Source of the DNA: Bacilli bacterium
GTDB taxonomy: Bacteria > Bacillota > Bacilli > RF39 > UBA660
NCBI GenBank assembly: GCA_017525855.1
Contig: JAFXSE010000118.1
Coordinates: 124,001-188,000 of the forward strand
Length of the DNA stretch: 64,000 nucleotides
Direction: 5' to 3'
Position 1 is the first letter of the stretch, and every line of letters begins with the position of its first letter. A program made the position numbers and the translations under genes. Below, in pieces: positions 51,198-60,776 of this stretch. The notes below the pieces were generated by a model. The model was not told where the DNA came from. It made no database searches and worked only from the letters and a program-made list of their open reading frames with translations.

Positions 51198-54100
51198 TTA
51201 TATTACTTCTTCAAAACTTTCACCAATAATAGAATACAAATAAAGTTTTATAGGTTTATTTATTATTTTACCAATCTGTTCTTTATATCCATTAAGTTGT
51301 TTCACATAAGCATCATCTAAAACATTATTTAATTTATAATCAATAATTATTACCTCATCATTATTTTCAATAATTAAATCAACAATACCTCTTTTCATCT
51401 CATCATCAGAATCAGTAATAAATTCATATTCTTTATACATTTTACTATTAATATTATTTTTAATAATATCACTGTTTAAGAACTTACTTATTTTATTTTT
51501 CATAAAACTATTTATATCTAAATTATCTAAATTAGGATTCTTAAAATCTATCTCTTCTAAAATTTGATGAATCTTAGTACCAACTTCCATTATTTCTTTT
51601 TCTTCTTTTTCTATCAAAGAAATATGAGTTTTTGAAAAATGACTTTCTTCTTTATTTTGAATATTAAATTCTAATGGTTTTACACTAATTTTATCTTCTT
51701 TAAATAATTCTAAATCATTATCTTTAAAACTATATAAATAATCATTTGTATATTCCACATCTTTTTTTAATTCTTGATAAGGTTTCAAAAGAGATATAAT
51801 ACTTTGTATAATACTTCCAAAAGATATATATTTATCTTTCTTAACATTAGATACAACATCATGTAATAAAACATCATCATCTTGTTCTTTAGTAACTAGT
51901 ATTATTTCTTCTTTTGCTCTAGTTAAAGCTACATAAAATAATCTTATTCTTTCACTAATATCTTCTCTCTTAGACTTTATTCTAAATAGTTTCATCCTTA
52001 TAGTAGGTATAGTCTCTTCATCAATTTGAGGAAGCATAATACCATAATTATTATCAAAGCTTATTTTTTCTTTTAAATCCATTTGGTTAAACCTATTATC
52101 AAATCCTGCAAAATAACATATAGGAAATTCTAATCCCTTAGATGTATGAATAGACATAATCTTAACACTATTAACACTTTCTTGAAAAGGTTTATATTTA
52201 ATACTTAATTCATTTTCTATTACTTGTTCTAAATAATATGATAAATCATATAAAGTATACCCTTTATTAGAAAAATCACTTAGTAAATTAGTAAAATATT
52301 CAATTCTTTTTTCTTTTTCTTGAATATCAGTTGTAGAAAGTATCTTCTCATCATAATTAAATACTTCTAATATCTCATAAAATAATTCTTCTAATGGTAA
52401 AAAATCAACTTTAGAACTAATCTTCAAAGCAAGTTTATATATTTGGCTTTCTTTAAAACTATTATCTTTAAAAGTATCAAAAATATCACTATCACTATAA
52501 TTAAATAAGAAACTACGAGCAAGTGACATATAACAGTATTTAAAGTTTACAGAATAATCATTATCATGAATTAAAAGAATAAATTTAACTAGATTTTTTA
52601 AAACATATATATCATCTGATAACACAAGATCAGTATCACTATATAAAAGAAGTGGTATATTTAAATACTCAAATATTTGTTTATACAACACAAAATTCTT
52701 TTTAACATCTAATAGTATGGCAAAATCACTATAACAAGCATCCCTTAACTCTTTTTTATCTTTATCGAATATTTTATAATGATTCAAAACTTTTGTTTTA
52801 ATATCATTACCGATAATAAAAGCTTCTTTAACTGCATTAGAATAATCATTACCTTCTTCATAAGTTAATACTTTCATGTTATATCCTTGAGTAGTATTTC
52901 CTTCTTCACTATAAGATTTATTTCCAAATATCATCTTATGATCTTTTATATAATTTGCTCCACCTATATCATCTGTCATAATAGATGAAAATATTAAATT
53001 AATATTATCTAACACTTCAAAACGGGATCTAAAGTTTTTATTTAAATCTATCTTTATACCTTTATTATTATCTTTAGAATATGTATCATATTTTTCTTTA
53101 AATATATATGGATTAGCATTTCTAAATCTATAAATTGATTGTTTTATATCTCCAACCATATATACATTATGGTTTGCTATCTCATTTATAAATAATTCTT
53201 GAGTATCACTAGTATCTTGATATTCATCTATTAGTATTTCTTGGAAACTATATTTTAATTCATCTCTTACTTCACTATTTTCTTTTACTAATTTAATAGC
53301 TAGATGACTTATATCATTAAAATCATATAAACCTTCTTTTTGTTTAATATCTTCAAATTCATCATTAAGTCTTAAAACAATATCTACTATTTCTAATGTA
53401 TCATCGCGACTTAAAATAATACTATTTTTTATTTCATTTAAATCTTTATATATAAGTAAATCTTTTAAATCAGTAATTAAACTTTTAATCTCATCTTTTA
53501 AAACTACTGCCTCTGTAGTATAGCTTTTATTTTTTCTAGGCATAACAAAACTATCTACTGCTTGTTTTAAACTATCATAACTACTACAATTAATTATCTT
53601 ATTTAATTCTATATTAAATTTTTCTAAAGTATCTCCCTCTAAATATGAACTAATCTCATTTACTAATTCTTTAATACCTTCTTGTTTTTCTTTTATTATA
53701 TCCAAATACTCATTTACTGAAGAGTTAACACTTTTTTCACTATATAAATTTTCTTCATAATGTTTTAAATACTCTTTTTTATCATATTTTAAATCTAATT
53801 TGCTATTTACTGATAAAATCATTCTTTTTAATTCTGTATCATCTTTTAAAGCAAAGTGAGTTACTAAATTGCCAAAACTATTTTGTCCTTCTTGATACTT
53901 TTTATTCATTATTTTATCAAGTATTTCTTTTTTACGAATATCAATAATAGTCTGATCTGTTATTTTAATATTTTTATCAACATTTATATATGTATGATAC
54001 TTTTTTACTACTGATAAACTAAAACTATCAAATGTTGTAATATATGAAGAATCTATTAATTTTAATTGCTCTAAATATCCTTCTTTTTTTAGTGCTCTTC

Positions 54101-54305
54101 TAATCCTATCTTTCATCTCTTTAGCAGCAGCTTTAGTAAATGTTAAAATAAGTAATTGATTAATACTAATACCATCTTTTACTTTTCTTAAAACTCTTTC
54201 GGTTAAGACAGCAGTTTTACCACTTCCAGCACCAGCAGAAACTATAACATTATTACCTTCTACGTTTATAGCTTGCATCTGTTCATCAGTCCATCTATTT
54301 GCCAT
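51198..54305 (-). CDS. addA: ATP-dependent helicase/nuclease subunit A
   Basis: AddA is the UvrD-type helicase and nuclease subunit of AddAB, which resects double-strand breaks for recombination in Bacillota. The 1035 residues contain 'WTDEQMQAINVEGNNVIVSA', Walker A 'GAGSGKTAVL', 'LILTFTKAAAKEMKDRI', motif II 'EILIDEYQDTSDTQE', 'VGDIKQSIYRFRNANP', motif V 'VKIMSIHTSKGLEFPICYFA' and 'FYVALTRAKEEIILV'. The C-terminal nuclease has 'GIVDLIIENNDEVIIIDYKL'. The ATG at 54305 is separated by one base from the addB stop, with AGGAGGTG inside addB. Confidence 0.95.
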   Translation of the reverse strand: MANRWTDEQMQAINVEGNNVIVSAGAGSGKTAVLTERVLRKVKDGISINQLLILTFTKAAAKEMKDRIRRALKKEGYLEQLKLIDSSYITTFDSFSLSVVKKYHTYINVDKNIKITDQTIIDIRKKEILDKIMNKKYQEGQNSFGNLVTHFALKDDTELKRMILSVNSKLDLKYDKKEYLKHYEENLYSEKSVNSSVNEYLDIIKEKQEGIKELVNEISSYLEGDTLEKFNIELNKIINCSSYDSLKQAVDSFVMPRKNKSYTTEAVVLKDEIKSLITDLKDLLIYKDLNEIKNSIILSRDDTLEIVDIVLRLNDEFEDIKQKEGLYDFNDISHLAIKLVKENSEVRDELKYSFQEILIDEYQDTSDTQELFINEIANHNVYMVGDIKQSIYRFRNANPYIFKEKYDTYSKDNNKGIKIDLNKNFRSRFEVLDNINLIFSSIMTDDIGGANYIKDHKMIFGNKSYSEEGNTTQGYNMKVLTYEEGNDYSNAVKEAFIIGNDIKTKVLNHYKIFDKDKKELRDACYSDFAILLDVKKNFVLYKQIFEYLNIPLLLYSDTDLVLSDDIYVLKNLVKFILLIHDNDYSVNFKYCYMSLARSFLFNYSDSDIFDTFKDNSFKESQIYKLALKISSKVDFLPLEELFYEILEVFNYDEKILSTTDIQEKEKRIEYFTNLLSDFSNKGYTLYDLSYYLEQVIENELSIKYKPFQESVNSVKIMSIHTSKGLEFPICYFAGFDNRFNQMDLKEKISFDNNYGIMLPQIDEETIPTIRMKLFRIKSKREDISERIRLFYVALTRAKEEIILVTKEQDDDVLLHDVVSNVKKDKYISFGSIIQSIISLLKPYQELKKDVEYTNDYLYSFKDNDLELFKEDKISVKPLEFNIQNKEESHFSKTHISLIEKEEKEIMEVGTKIHQILEEIDFKNPNLDNLDINSFMKNKISKFLNSDIIKNNINSKMYKEYEFITDSDDEMKRGIVDLIIENNDEVIIIDYKLNNVLDDAYVKQLNGYKEQIGKIINKPIKLYLYSIIGESFEEVI

Positions 54306-54306
54306 C

Positions 54307-56640
54307 TTAATCACCTCCTAAAAAGTCTAAGTCTTCTACCTTTTCTAGTTCAACATTATCACCAATATCTCTATAACATAAATCTCTATATTTACAATGA
54401 AGACATGATTTCATTTTCTTATCAATTACTTTAGGACTAATGTCAAACTTAGCATTTATTATATTATCAGCACTTTCTTTAATTATTTTATCAGTATAAT
54501 TAACTAATCCTAGAACTTGATTACTATTAAGTACCCTCGCAAATCTATTAAATCCCTTGTCATTAACACTCATTCCACTAATTATATTACTCTTAGTATA
54601 AGTATGATCAAAATGTCCTAAAATAATTTCATCTATAGTACTGTAACCCCTTAATTTTAATTTATTATTTATCTCATCTTGTATAGACTTCATATTATTT
54701 TTAGTAATATTACCTAATAACGTTTTTTGAAAATAACATCCAACAAAAATAGGATTAGTAAATAAGTTACTTTTTTCTATTAAATAAATATAAGTAGCCA
54801 ACTGCATATCAAGTCCATATTTCATATTATTTAAAGATGTTGGAAAACTACCAGTTTTATAATCAATAACAGCATAATAAGTATCATTCATATTTTTATA
54901 ATACATTATCTTATCAATAATACCCTTAAAAATAGCATCCACTTCAAAATTATTTAATGGTATTTCTAACTCTTTTTCAAAAAATGCTTCTTTAAAATCA
55001 GTATACTTCTTTTGTATCTTCAGAACATCAATAATCATAAGAAGTTCTTTTTTTAATCTCTTAAGTAAAAATTCTTCTTTTGCATTTAATACTCTTTTTT
55101 CTAAATAACTATTAAAACTCTTTTCAAAATCAAAATCTTCATAGAAACAAAGCGAAAACAATTGATGATATAAACTACCTATAAAAGCCTGAAAAGTATC
55201 TTCATATGGATCTACTTTTAAAACATATTTAACATAATAACTAAAAGGACATAAATTATAAGCATTTAAACTTGTATATGATAATTTCAATGGTTTATCA
55301 ATATATTCAAGATAACTCATCTTTTTAATCCCTTTAAACTTATGATTATATGTATTATAATCAACGTTTTTATATGTATTAAGTAATAAATTCAAATCCT
55401 TATGTACAGTTTTATATTTATAATAATCATCAAGCATAATACTTAGTTTTCTTTTATTATATTTATCAGAATAATTATATAACTCACGATTGTTTTCTAT
55501 CACTTGCATATTATAATCTTCTACCATACTACTAGGATAAAACTCTTCACTAAATCCATGTAATTTATAACTAATATTTAAATTCTTAATACTAGTCATT
55601 TTATTATAAACAAATTGTCTCATAATAGAATTATAATTAACACTATCCAAAACACCTAAAATATTCTTCTCTTTATCACTTAAATAATCTTCATCTTTTT
55701 TTAAACTTGGGAAAACACCTTCATTAAAATTTAAAAGGAAAACATAATCATCATCACTATTTTCTAAATCAATAAAATCTACAACTTTAACACTTTGATT
55801 ATATTTAATTGGAGAAATATTAGTATTCTTTAATTCTTCTTTTATAATTTGTTTATAATACTTACTATCTTTTATATCTACAAAACTATTTAATAAATTA
55901 ATAAACTTCTTAACTATATTTTTATTCTCTTCATCTATATCAGGTATCTTATTTGTAATAAAATATTCATTAACAAATAATACTGTATTTAAAGAGATAT
56001 TTTCATCTAATTCTAAAGGTATATTATATAATTTAAATATTTTCTTAAGTGCATAAAAATATTCATTATCAACATTTGCTATATATATATTATTAAGAGA
56101 TATACCTTTATTGATTAAATCTATTATTTTTAAAACTATACCTTCTACTTCATCAAATATAGAACTATATTTTTCTACTATTAAACTTTTATTATTAACT
56201 TCTTGTTCTACATAAAAAGAATTATATTTATCAAAGATACTCTTCATATATGGATCAATAAAACTATAATCAATTATTATTTTTTTTCTTTTTAAATATT
56301 GTTTAAAAGTAGAATTAAAGATTAAAAGCTTATTATCAATTAAATCTTTCTTAATCTTTTTTAAATCTTCAATTCTTTTATTTTCATAATTTTTATCTAT
56401 ATCAATATAATATAAATTATTTAAATATTCTTTTGAAACAGAATATGAAACATTATAATTCTCCATTACATAGGGATATATATTAGAATTATATGTATAA
56501 AAATATTCTTTTTTAAACTCATCTATTGTCATAAACTTAATATTATAAAGTTTATTTACTTTAGATAATTGTTTTAATAATAATTCCTTTTTATTATTAG
56601 AACATATATATAATGTTTCCTGGTCAATGCTTTCTAACAT
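54307..56640 (-). CDS. addB: AddB/RexB-like nuclease subunit, short form
   Basis: The partner of AddA. The C-terminal PD-(D/E)XK nuclease has 'LSYTSLNAYNLCPFSYYVKY' (first cluster Cys), 'IIDKIMYYKNMNDTYYAVID' with 'YKTG', and the closing 'KSCLHCKYRDLCY', which together with the first Cys gives the four-Cys iron-sulfur staple. At 777 residues it is much shorter than Bacillus AddB (~1160), and the N-terminal degenerate helicase part is poorly conserved, with no Walker A. It overlaps operationally with addA, so AddAB is probably still functional. Confidence 0.85.
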   Translation of the reverse strand: MLESIDQETLYICSNNKKELLLKQLSKVNKLYNIKFMTIDEFKKEYFYTYNSNIYPYVMENYNVSYSVSKEYLNNLYYIDIDKNYENKRIEDLKKIKKDLIDNKLLIFNSTFKQYLKRKKIIIDYSFIDPYMKSIFDKYNSFYVEQEVNNKSLIVEKYSSIFDEVEGIVLKIIDLINKGISLNNIYIANVDNEYFYALKKIFKLYNIPLELDENISLNTVLFVNEYFITNKIPDIDEENKNIVKKFINLLNSFVDIKDSKYYKQIIKEELKNTNISPIKYNQSVKVVDFIDLENSDDDYVFLLNFNEGVFPSLKKDEDYLSDKEKNILGVLDSVNYNSIMRQFVYNKMTSIKNLNISYKLHGFSEEFYPSSMVEDYNMQVIENNRELYNYSDKYNKRKLSIMLDDYYKYKTVHKDLNLLLNTYKNVDYNTYNHKFKGIKKMSYLEYIDKPLKLSYTSLNAYNLCPFSYYVKYVLKVDPYEDTFQAFIGSLYHQLFSLCFYEDFDFEKSFNSYLEKRVLNAKEEFLLKRLKKELLMIIDVLKIQKKYTDFKEAFFEKELEIPLNNFEVDAIFKGIIDKIMYYKNMNDTYYAVIDYKTGSFPTSLNNMKYGLDMQLATYIYLIEKSNLFTNPIFVGCYFQKTLLGNITKNNMKSIQDEINNKLKLRGYSTIDEIILGHFDHTYTKSNIISGMSVNDKGFNRFARVLNSNQVLGLVNYTDKIIKESADNIINAKFDISPKVIDKKMKSCLHCKYRDLCYRDIGDNVELEKVEDLDFLGGD

Positions 56641-56688
56641 AATATCACCTTCATTTTATATTATACTTCACTAAATAAAGCAGAACAA

Positions 56689-56712
56689 GAAAAAAGAAGC
56701 TTATTCAGCTTC
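56689..56712 (-). terminator. Terminator of yceD-rpmF
   Basis: Minus-strand stem GAAGCT / AGCTTC (56712-56707 and 56701-56696) followed by TTTTTTC, across the rpmF stop codon. Confidence 0.8.
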
Positions 56713-56910
56713 TTTTGTTGCTACTACTTCTTTACCTTTATAACTTCCACATTTTGGACAAACTCTATGTGGCTTAATTACTTCTCCACAAGTACTACAC
56801 TTAGTAACACCAGGCATTTCCATAGCATTATGAGCTCTTCTCATTCTTTTTCTTGTTTTTGAAACTTTACGGAATGGTACAGCAAATAATTGTATATCTA
56901 ATTTCATCAT
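56701..56910 (-). CDS. rpmF: Ribosomal protein L32 with L27-like N-terminal leader
   Basis: Large-subunit protein L32. The canonical body starts at '[19 protein letters not shown]' and carries a zinc ribbon, '[20 protein letters not shown]' (CxxC...CxxC). Ahead of it sits an extra 'MMKLDIQLF', which resembles the leader of Bacillota L27 ('LxLxxQFF' before Ala) removed by the Prp protease. Cleavage after Phe would leave exactly AVPFRK, the normal mature L32 end. I chose ATG at 56910 because GAGGAG lies 8 bases upstream; the neighbouring ATG codons (56916, 56907) are alternatives that keep the motif. It is coupled to yceD. Confidence 0.92.
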   Translation of the reverse strand: MMKLDIQLFAVPFRKVSKTRKRMRRAHNAMEMPGVTKCSTCGEVIKPHRVCPKCGSYKGKEVVATKEAE

Positions 56911-56915
56911 CTTCA

Positions 56916-57386
56916 TCACTCCTCTTCTTCATTTTCTAATAATTCTTTAAATGGATTATTTTTAGTGGTTGCATCTTCTTCACTAACAAGTTTCCAACCA
57001 TCTCCATGGAATTTACTGAGATCCTCGACCTTAGTAAACTTCAAGGGCATCTCTAGAACAATATTTTCCCACAAAAGTTGCAAAATATCAAGAGAATTTT
57101 CTAAATTTGTTACAAATTCTTCTAAATCTCCTTCAATTTTAAATGAAAATGGGTAATTCTCATCCTTCAAAGAAATAGAATCTTGTAAAATCATAGTACC
57201 TGTAACATCAATATCAATATAATCAATATCATCGGTCTCTCTTTTTATACTACCTACTACACTAATCTTTGAAAGGCCACGTATATCAGTATCTTTATAA
57301 AAACTCTCTGGTATCTCAAATAAATCATCAATTATAATTTTTTTATTTACATTACTATGTAACAAAGATAAATCTATTTCCTGCAT
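56916..57386 (-). CDS. yceD: YceD family (DUF177) protein
   Basis: A 156-residue protein of the YceD/DUF177 family, connected with 23S rRNA accumulation and nearly always encoded before rpmF. Family marks include '[20 protein letters not shown]', '[13 protein letters not shown]' and the acidic tail. The start at 57386 is chosen because a consensus promoter (57434-57406) lies over the earlier in-frame start codons. The visible ribosome site is weak (GGATG). The gene ends in TGA, overlapping the rpmF start region. Confidence 0.88.
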   Translation of the reverse strand: MQEIDLSLLHSNVNKKIIIDDLFEIPESFYKDTDIRGLSKISVVGSIKRETDDIDYIDIDVTGTMILQDSISLKDENYPFSFKIEGDLEEFVTNLENSLDILQLLWENIVLEMPLKFTKVEDLSKFHGDGWKLVSEEDATTKNNPFKELLENEEEE

Positions 57387-57405
57387 CTGATCACATCCGT
57401 ACATA

Positions 57406-57434
57406 ATTATATACTTCTTTATACATTTTTTCAA
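57406..57434 (-). promoter_or_regulatory. Sigma-A promoter of yceD-rpmF
   Basis: TTGAAA (57434-57429) and TATAAT (57411-57406) on the minus strand with a 17-base spacer, about 20 bases before the yceD ATG. Confidence 0.8.
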
Positions 57435-57448
57435 GCATTATTTTAGTT

Positions 57449-57469
57449 TAAAAAAAGAACTGAAGTTCT
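57449..57469 (-). terminator. Terminator of the zinc-ribbon membrane-protein gene
   Basis: Minus-strand stem AGAACT / AGTTCT (57469-57464 and 57461-57456) followed by TTTTT. Confidence 0.7.
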
Positions 57470-57920
57470 AAACTCCAGAAACTATATAAATAATACAAGC
57501 AATACTTGTAAAAACTGCACAACAGCCCATTATAATTCCTGAAATAGCCTTCCCATTCTTTTGCTTAGAATTACCTACTATTCCTAAAATCAAGCTAATG
57601 ATTCCAGGGGCAAGAGAAAATAAAGTATAACCAATACAAAATCCTATAATTGCGCCTAATCTTTCCTCATCAGTTGTAAATTGTAACAATTCCTTCTGTA
57701 AAGTTGGAATGCTTTTTGAAATACTAAGTAACATAGAAAACGTCCAAAATACAGCGATTATGCCAAGAATCATACTAGCCATTGATATGCCATTAGACTT
57801 TTTAGGAGCTTCTTGCATTGTTTGATTTATAGAAACTTCACCACTAAGTTTACTTCCACATTGAACACAAAACTTAGCACCTTCTTCTAATTTACTTCCA
57901 CATTGTGGACAAAACCCCAT
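57468..57920 (-). CDS. Zinc-ribbon DUF4190-type membrane protein
   Basis: A 150-residue protein. The N-terminal zinc ribbon 'GFCPQCGSKLEEGAKFCVQC' is followed by a linker, and then two to three membrane segments (~45-70, ~95-115, ~125-148) with Gly-rich 'GIISLILGIVGNSKQKNGKA' and 'ISGIIMGCCAVF', the usual DUF4190 layout. Function unknown. The start at 57920 has GAGGTG upstream. Confidence 0.85.
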   Translation of the reverse strand: MGFCPQCGSKLEEGAKFCVQCGSKLSGEVSINQTMQEAPKKSNGISMASMILGIIAVFWTFSMLLSISKSIPTLQKELLQFTTDEERLGAIIGFCIGYTLFSLAPGIISLILGIVGNSKQKNGKAISGIIMGCCAVFTSIACIIYIVSGV

Positions 57921-57929
57921 ATAAAACAC

Positions 57930-58369
57930 CTCACTTCATCTTAAGTGTACCATAAATTATTTTAAAAAATAAATAAAAAAAACATCTTGCCTGTCAAACA
58001 AGATATTCTTTGTGTGGTAAACCATTTATATTTATACTTGACAGGTATAAACATAAAAGTAATCAAGATCCCACAAAATGTACATTTCAGTTAATAGCTT
58101 GATTTACGATAGTATAAAATACTCTAACACAAATCATCCTCGAGAACTATCACCCACGAAAGATTACACATTCCCGAAAAAATATTAGAGTTAATAAGGA
58201 TGTACTATAATAACATTTTACTATTACTATAATACGAAAGATATATAATTAAAGTCAATTTATACAACTAACCTACCTTACACATCTATAAAAAAAACTA
58301 TCTCTATTAACTAATAACATATTAACATATATAATTTAATAATGCAATACTTTTTTAATATTTTTTATA
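57930..58369. other. 440-base intergenic region
   Basis: I see no gene. On the minus strand there are only frames of under 20 codons (for example MICVRVFYTIVNQAIN). Sequence around 58010-58200 is somewhat less AT-rich than the flank, so a small RNA is conceivable, but no known RNA family is recognised. A terminator hairpin lies at 57983-58004. Confidence 0.4.
57973..58004 (-). terminator. Terminator in the 57.9-58.4 kb intergenic region
   Basis: Minus-strand stem ATCTTG / CAAGAT (58004-57999 and 57989-57984) followed by GTTTTTTTT. It would end transcripts from the acyltransferase gene or from an unseen small RNA. Confidence 0.7.
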
Positions 58370-60559
58370 TTAATTTACTAAAGCTTTATTTAATATTCTA
58401 AGTAAAGCTTTATTACCTTCACTAGTTAAATGAACCCCATCAAATTTAACATAATTATTATTATTTTTAATTTCTTTATAAAAATTAATTACTGTAACAA
58501 ACTCACTATTTAAAGAAATACTATTATTCATATCAATTATATAAATTTTATGATTATTACATAATTTTACTATTTCATTATAACTATTATTGTTTAACTT
58601 TGTTTTTGAATTAAACACTAGCACAACATTATAAGCTAAAGATTTATCTAAAATTTTCTTATTTATAATCTTTTTTAATGAATTATAATTAAAACTTTCA
58701 TCAACAATAAATTCATCATTTGAATACTTATTTTCTAAATCATCATATATTCCTAGTAAAAGATCATCTCCAATAAAGGTAATCCTATTTTTTTCTTGTT
58801 CCTCATGTTCTTTTATCTTCTTTGCTTTTTGTTCGTTGAATTCACTTAAATACTCTTCGCATATTGCATTATATATAGTTTCTGCATAAACTTTACCACC
58901 TAATGAAGTTGGATGTACTTGATCTTTGCTTAAATACTCAGGATGCCCTTTAGCAACACTTACCCAATCAATTATATGTACATTACTATGTTCCTTAGCA
59001 AATGATTCTAATTGAGAATTAAAAGTATCATAATCAGCATGTGTCGCATTAACCCAAAAGACTTTTCTATCCCCCACAGTTTCCATAATTGCATCTGTAT
59101 ATTTTTTATAAAATTCACCATTAGTTCCTATGTTAAACAAAACTACATCACTAAGTAAATTTTTATTTTTAATTTCCAACAATACATCATTAGTTTGGCG
59201 AGTTGTACGATTAACCTTTCCATCAAAATAACCATTAGGAAAAGTTTTATATAATTGGTTTATAGTTCCTAACATAATAGAATCTCCAACTCCAACAATA
59301 TTTAAGTTCTTAACACGTTCTCTAATACTTTCTTCACTACTATTTAAATCATTTAAAGTATTATTCCATTCATCCTCATCATTTTTCCTTTTGTTTTCAT
59401 AATCTTTTTGTTTCTTTTCAACTAACAACCTATTTTCATTTAATTTCTTCTCTAATTTTTTCATTTCTTTTGAATAATCATCAGCCATCAAATATCTAAC
59501 AAAACCAATAAGACTAAGTATTAATATTAAAAATCTAACTATATTATACTTATCACCTTTTTTAATATTAACAGTCTTATAAAGAATATATGACACTACA
59601 AAAACAATTATAATTATTAAAGGAACTTTAAAAAAACTACTTATATTAATCTTTTGAAACAAAAATATAACAGGATATTGACACAAATAAACTTCATAAC
59701 TTAATTTAGATAAACTAAATACTTTTCTATCCAACTTATTAAAACTATTATCATCAAATATTGCATAATCGATTAAACGCATACTTATAAGAGAAGTAAT
59801 AAGCATTGAACTACTGAATAAAATAGATTTATCATTTATGAATAAGAACATAATAACAAGCCCTATTAAATATAGCCAAAACAACAAATTACTAATAATT
59901 CTAGAATTAAATTTTATTGGCCTATAATAAACATGAACAAAGCCTAAAAGCATACCAAGCAATAACGAAAATGATCTAGCAAAAGTTCCATAATAAGCAA
60001 ACATAACATTTTTATTCATAACTTTAATAAATAATATATAACTAGTTATAGCAAATATTAATAATATGAAACACGGTAATACTTTACCTATATATTTTCC
60101 AAGCCACCTAAGAAACAAGTATACAACAGGAAATATTAATTCAAATTGAAACAAAATTGAAATATACCAAAGATGAATAAACGGTGAAGAAATACTTCTA
60201 ACAAAATAATCTAAATTAGCATTTAACTGCCAATAATTATTATATCCAAATAATATTGATTTTACTTCAGGTTTCAAATTCATCCAATTATTATTTGGTA
60301 ATAACAACATAATAAAAACAGATATAAAAACTACTATTAACAGCGGTATATATAGTTTTTTAAATCTACTTATATAATAATCTTTTAATGAAAAATGCAT
60401 CTTTTTAAAACTTGATACAACAGCTAAATAACCACTCAATAAAAAAAAGGTACAAACTGCTAAATAACCACCTTTTAATATTGACAAATGATATAACAAG
60501 ACAGCAAAACAAGAAACTACTCTAATTAAATCAATCCTTTTATAATACTTAGAATTCAT
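58370..60559 (-). CDS. OatA-like acyltransferase with two SGNH domains
   Basis: A 729-residue envelope enzyme. Residues 1-~370 form an acyltransferase-3 membrane domain with about ten segments and 'RIDLIRVVSCFAVLLYHLSI' containing the catalytic His. After a coiled linker (~375-430), a first SGNH domain has 'VVGVGDSIMLG' (Ser), 'LFNIGTNGEF' (Asn) and 'DQVHPTSLGG' (Asp/His). A second SGNH-like domain (~600-729) has 'TFIGDDLLLG', with Asp where the nucleophile Ser should be, and 'DGVHLTSEGNKAL'. OatA-type proteins O-acetylate peptidoglycan or other wall polymers. The second domain is probably inactive, perhaps glycan binding. Confidence 0.9.
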   Translation of the reverse strand: MNSKYYKRIDLIRVVSCFAVLLYHLSILKGGYLAVCTFFLLSGYLAVVSSFKKMHFSLKDYYISRFKKLYIPLLIVVFISVFIMLLLPNNNWMNLKPEVKSILFGYNNYWQLNANLDYFVRSISSPFIHLWYISILFQFELIFPVVYLFLRWLGKYIGKVLPCFILLIFAITSYILFIKVMNKNVMFAYYGTFARSFSLLLGMLLGFVHVYYRPIKFNSRIISNLLFWLYLIGLVIMFLFINDKSILFSSSMLITSLISMRLIDYAIFDDNSFNKLDRKVFSLSKLSYEVYLCQYPVIFLFQKINISSFFKVPLIIIIVFVVSYILYKTVNIKKGDKYNIVRFLILILSLIGFVRYLMADDYSKEMKKLEKKLNENRLLVEKKQKDYENKRKNDEDEWNNTLNDLNSSEESIRERVKNLNIVGVGDSIMLGTINQLYKTFPNGYFDGKVNRTTRQTNDVLLEIKNKNLLSDVVLFNIGTNGEFYKKYTDAIMETVGDRKVFWVNATHADYDTFNSQLESFAKEHSNVHIIDWVSVAKGHPEYLSKDQVHPTSLGGKVYAETIYNAICEEYLSEFNEQKAKKIKEHEEQEKNRITFIGDDLLLGIYDDLENKYSNDEFIVDESFNYNSLKKIINKKILDKSLAYNVVLVFNSKTKLNNNSYNEIVKLCNNHKIYIIDMNNSISLNSEFVTVINFYKEIKNNNNYVKFDGVHLTSEGNKALLRILNKALVN

Positions 60560-60593
60560 ACCATCACTACTTTCAAAAATATTATATCATATA

Positions 60594-60636
60594 AAAGAAA
60601 AAAATGCTTTGAAAACTATATAATTTCAAAGCATTT
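60594..60636 (-). terminator. Terminator of tRNA-Arg
   Basis: Minus-strand stem AAATGCTTTGAAA / TTTTCAAAGCATTT (60636-60624 and 60615-60602) followed by TTTTTCTTTT. Confidence 0.85.
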
Positions 60637-60645
60637 ACTTTTTAA

Positions 60646-60722
60646 TGGCGTCCTTGGGCAGATTTGAACTGCCGACTTATCGCTTAGGAGGCGATTACTC
60701 TATCCTACTGAGTTACAAGGAC
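60646..60722 (-). tRNA. tRNA-Arg (anticodon CCT)
   Basis: Minus-strand cloverleaf with acceptor GTCCTTG / CAAGGAC, anticodon stem ATCGC / GCGAT, loop CTCCTAA giving anticodon CCT, T-loop GTTCAAATC and encoded CCA after discriminator G. It reads AGG arginine codons. It is a single-gene transcript followed by a strong terminator. Confidence 0.95.
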
Positions 60723-60776
60723 ATCACAAAAAATAATATACCACAAAAATATAAAAACTCAAACTATATAAATTAA

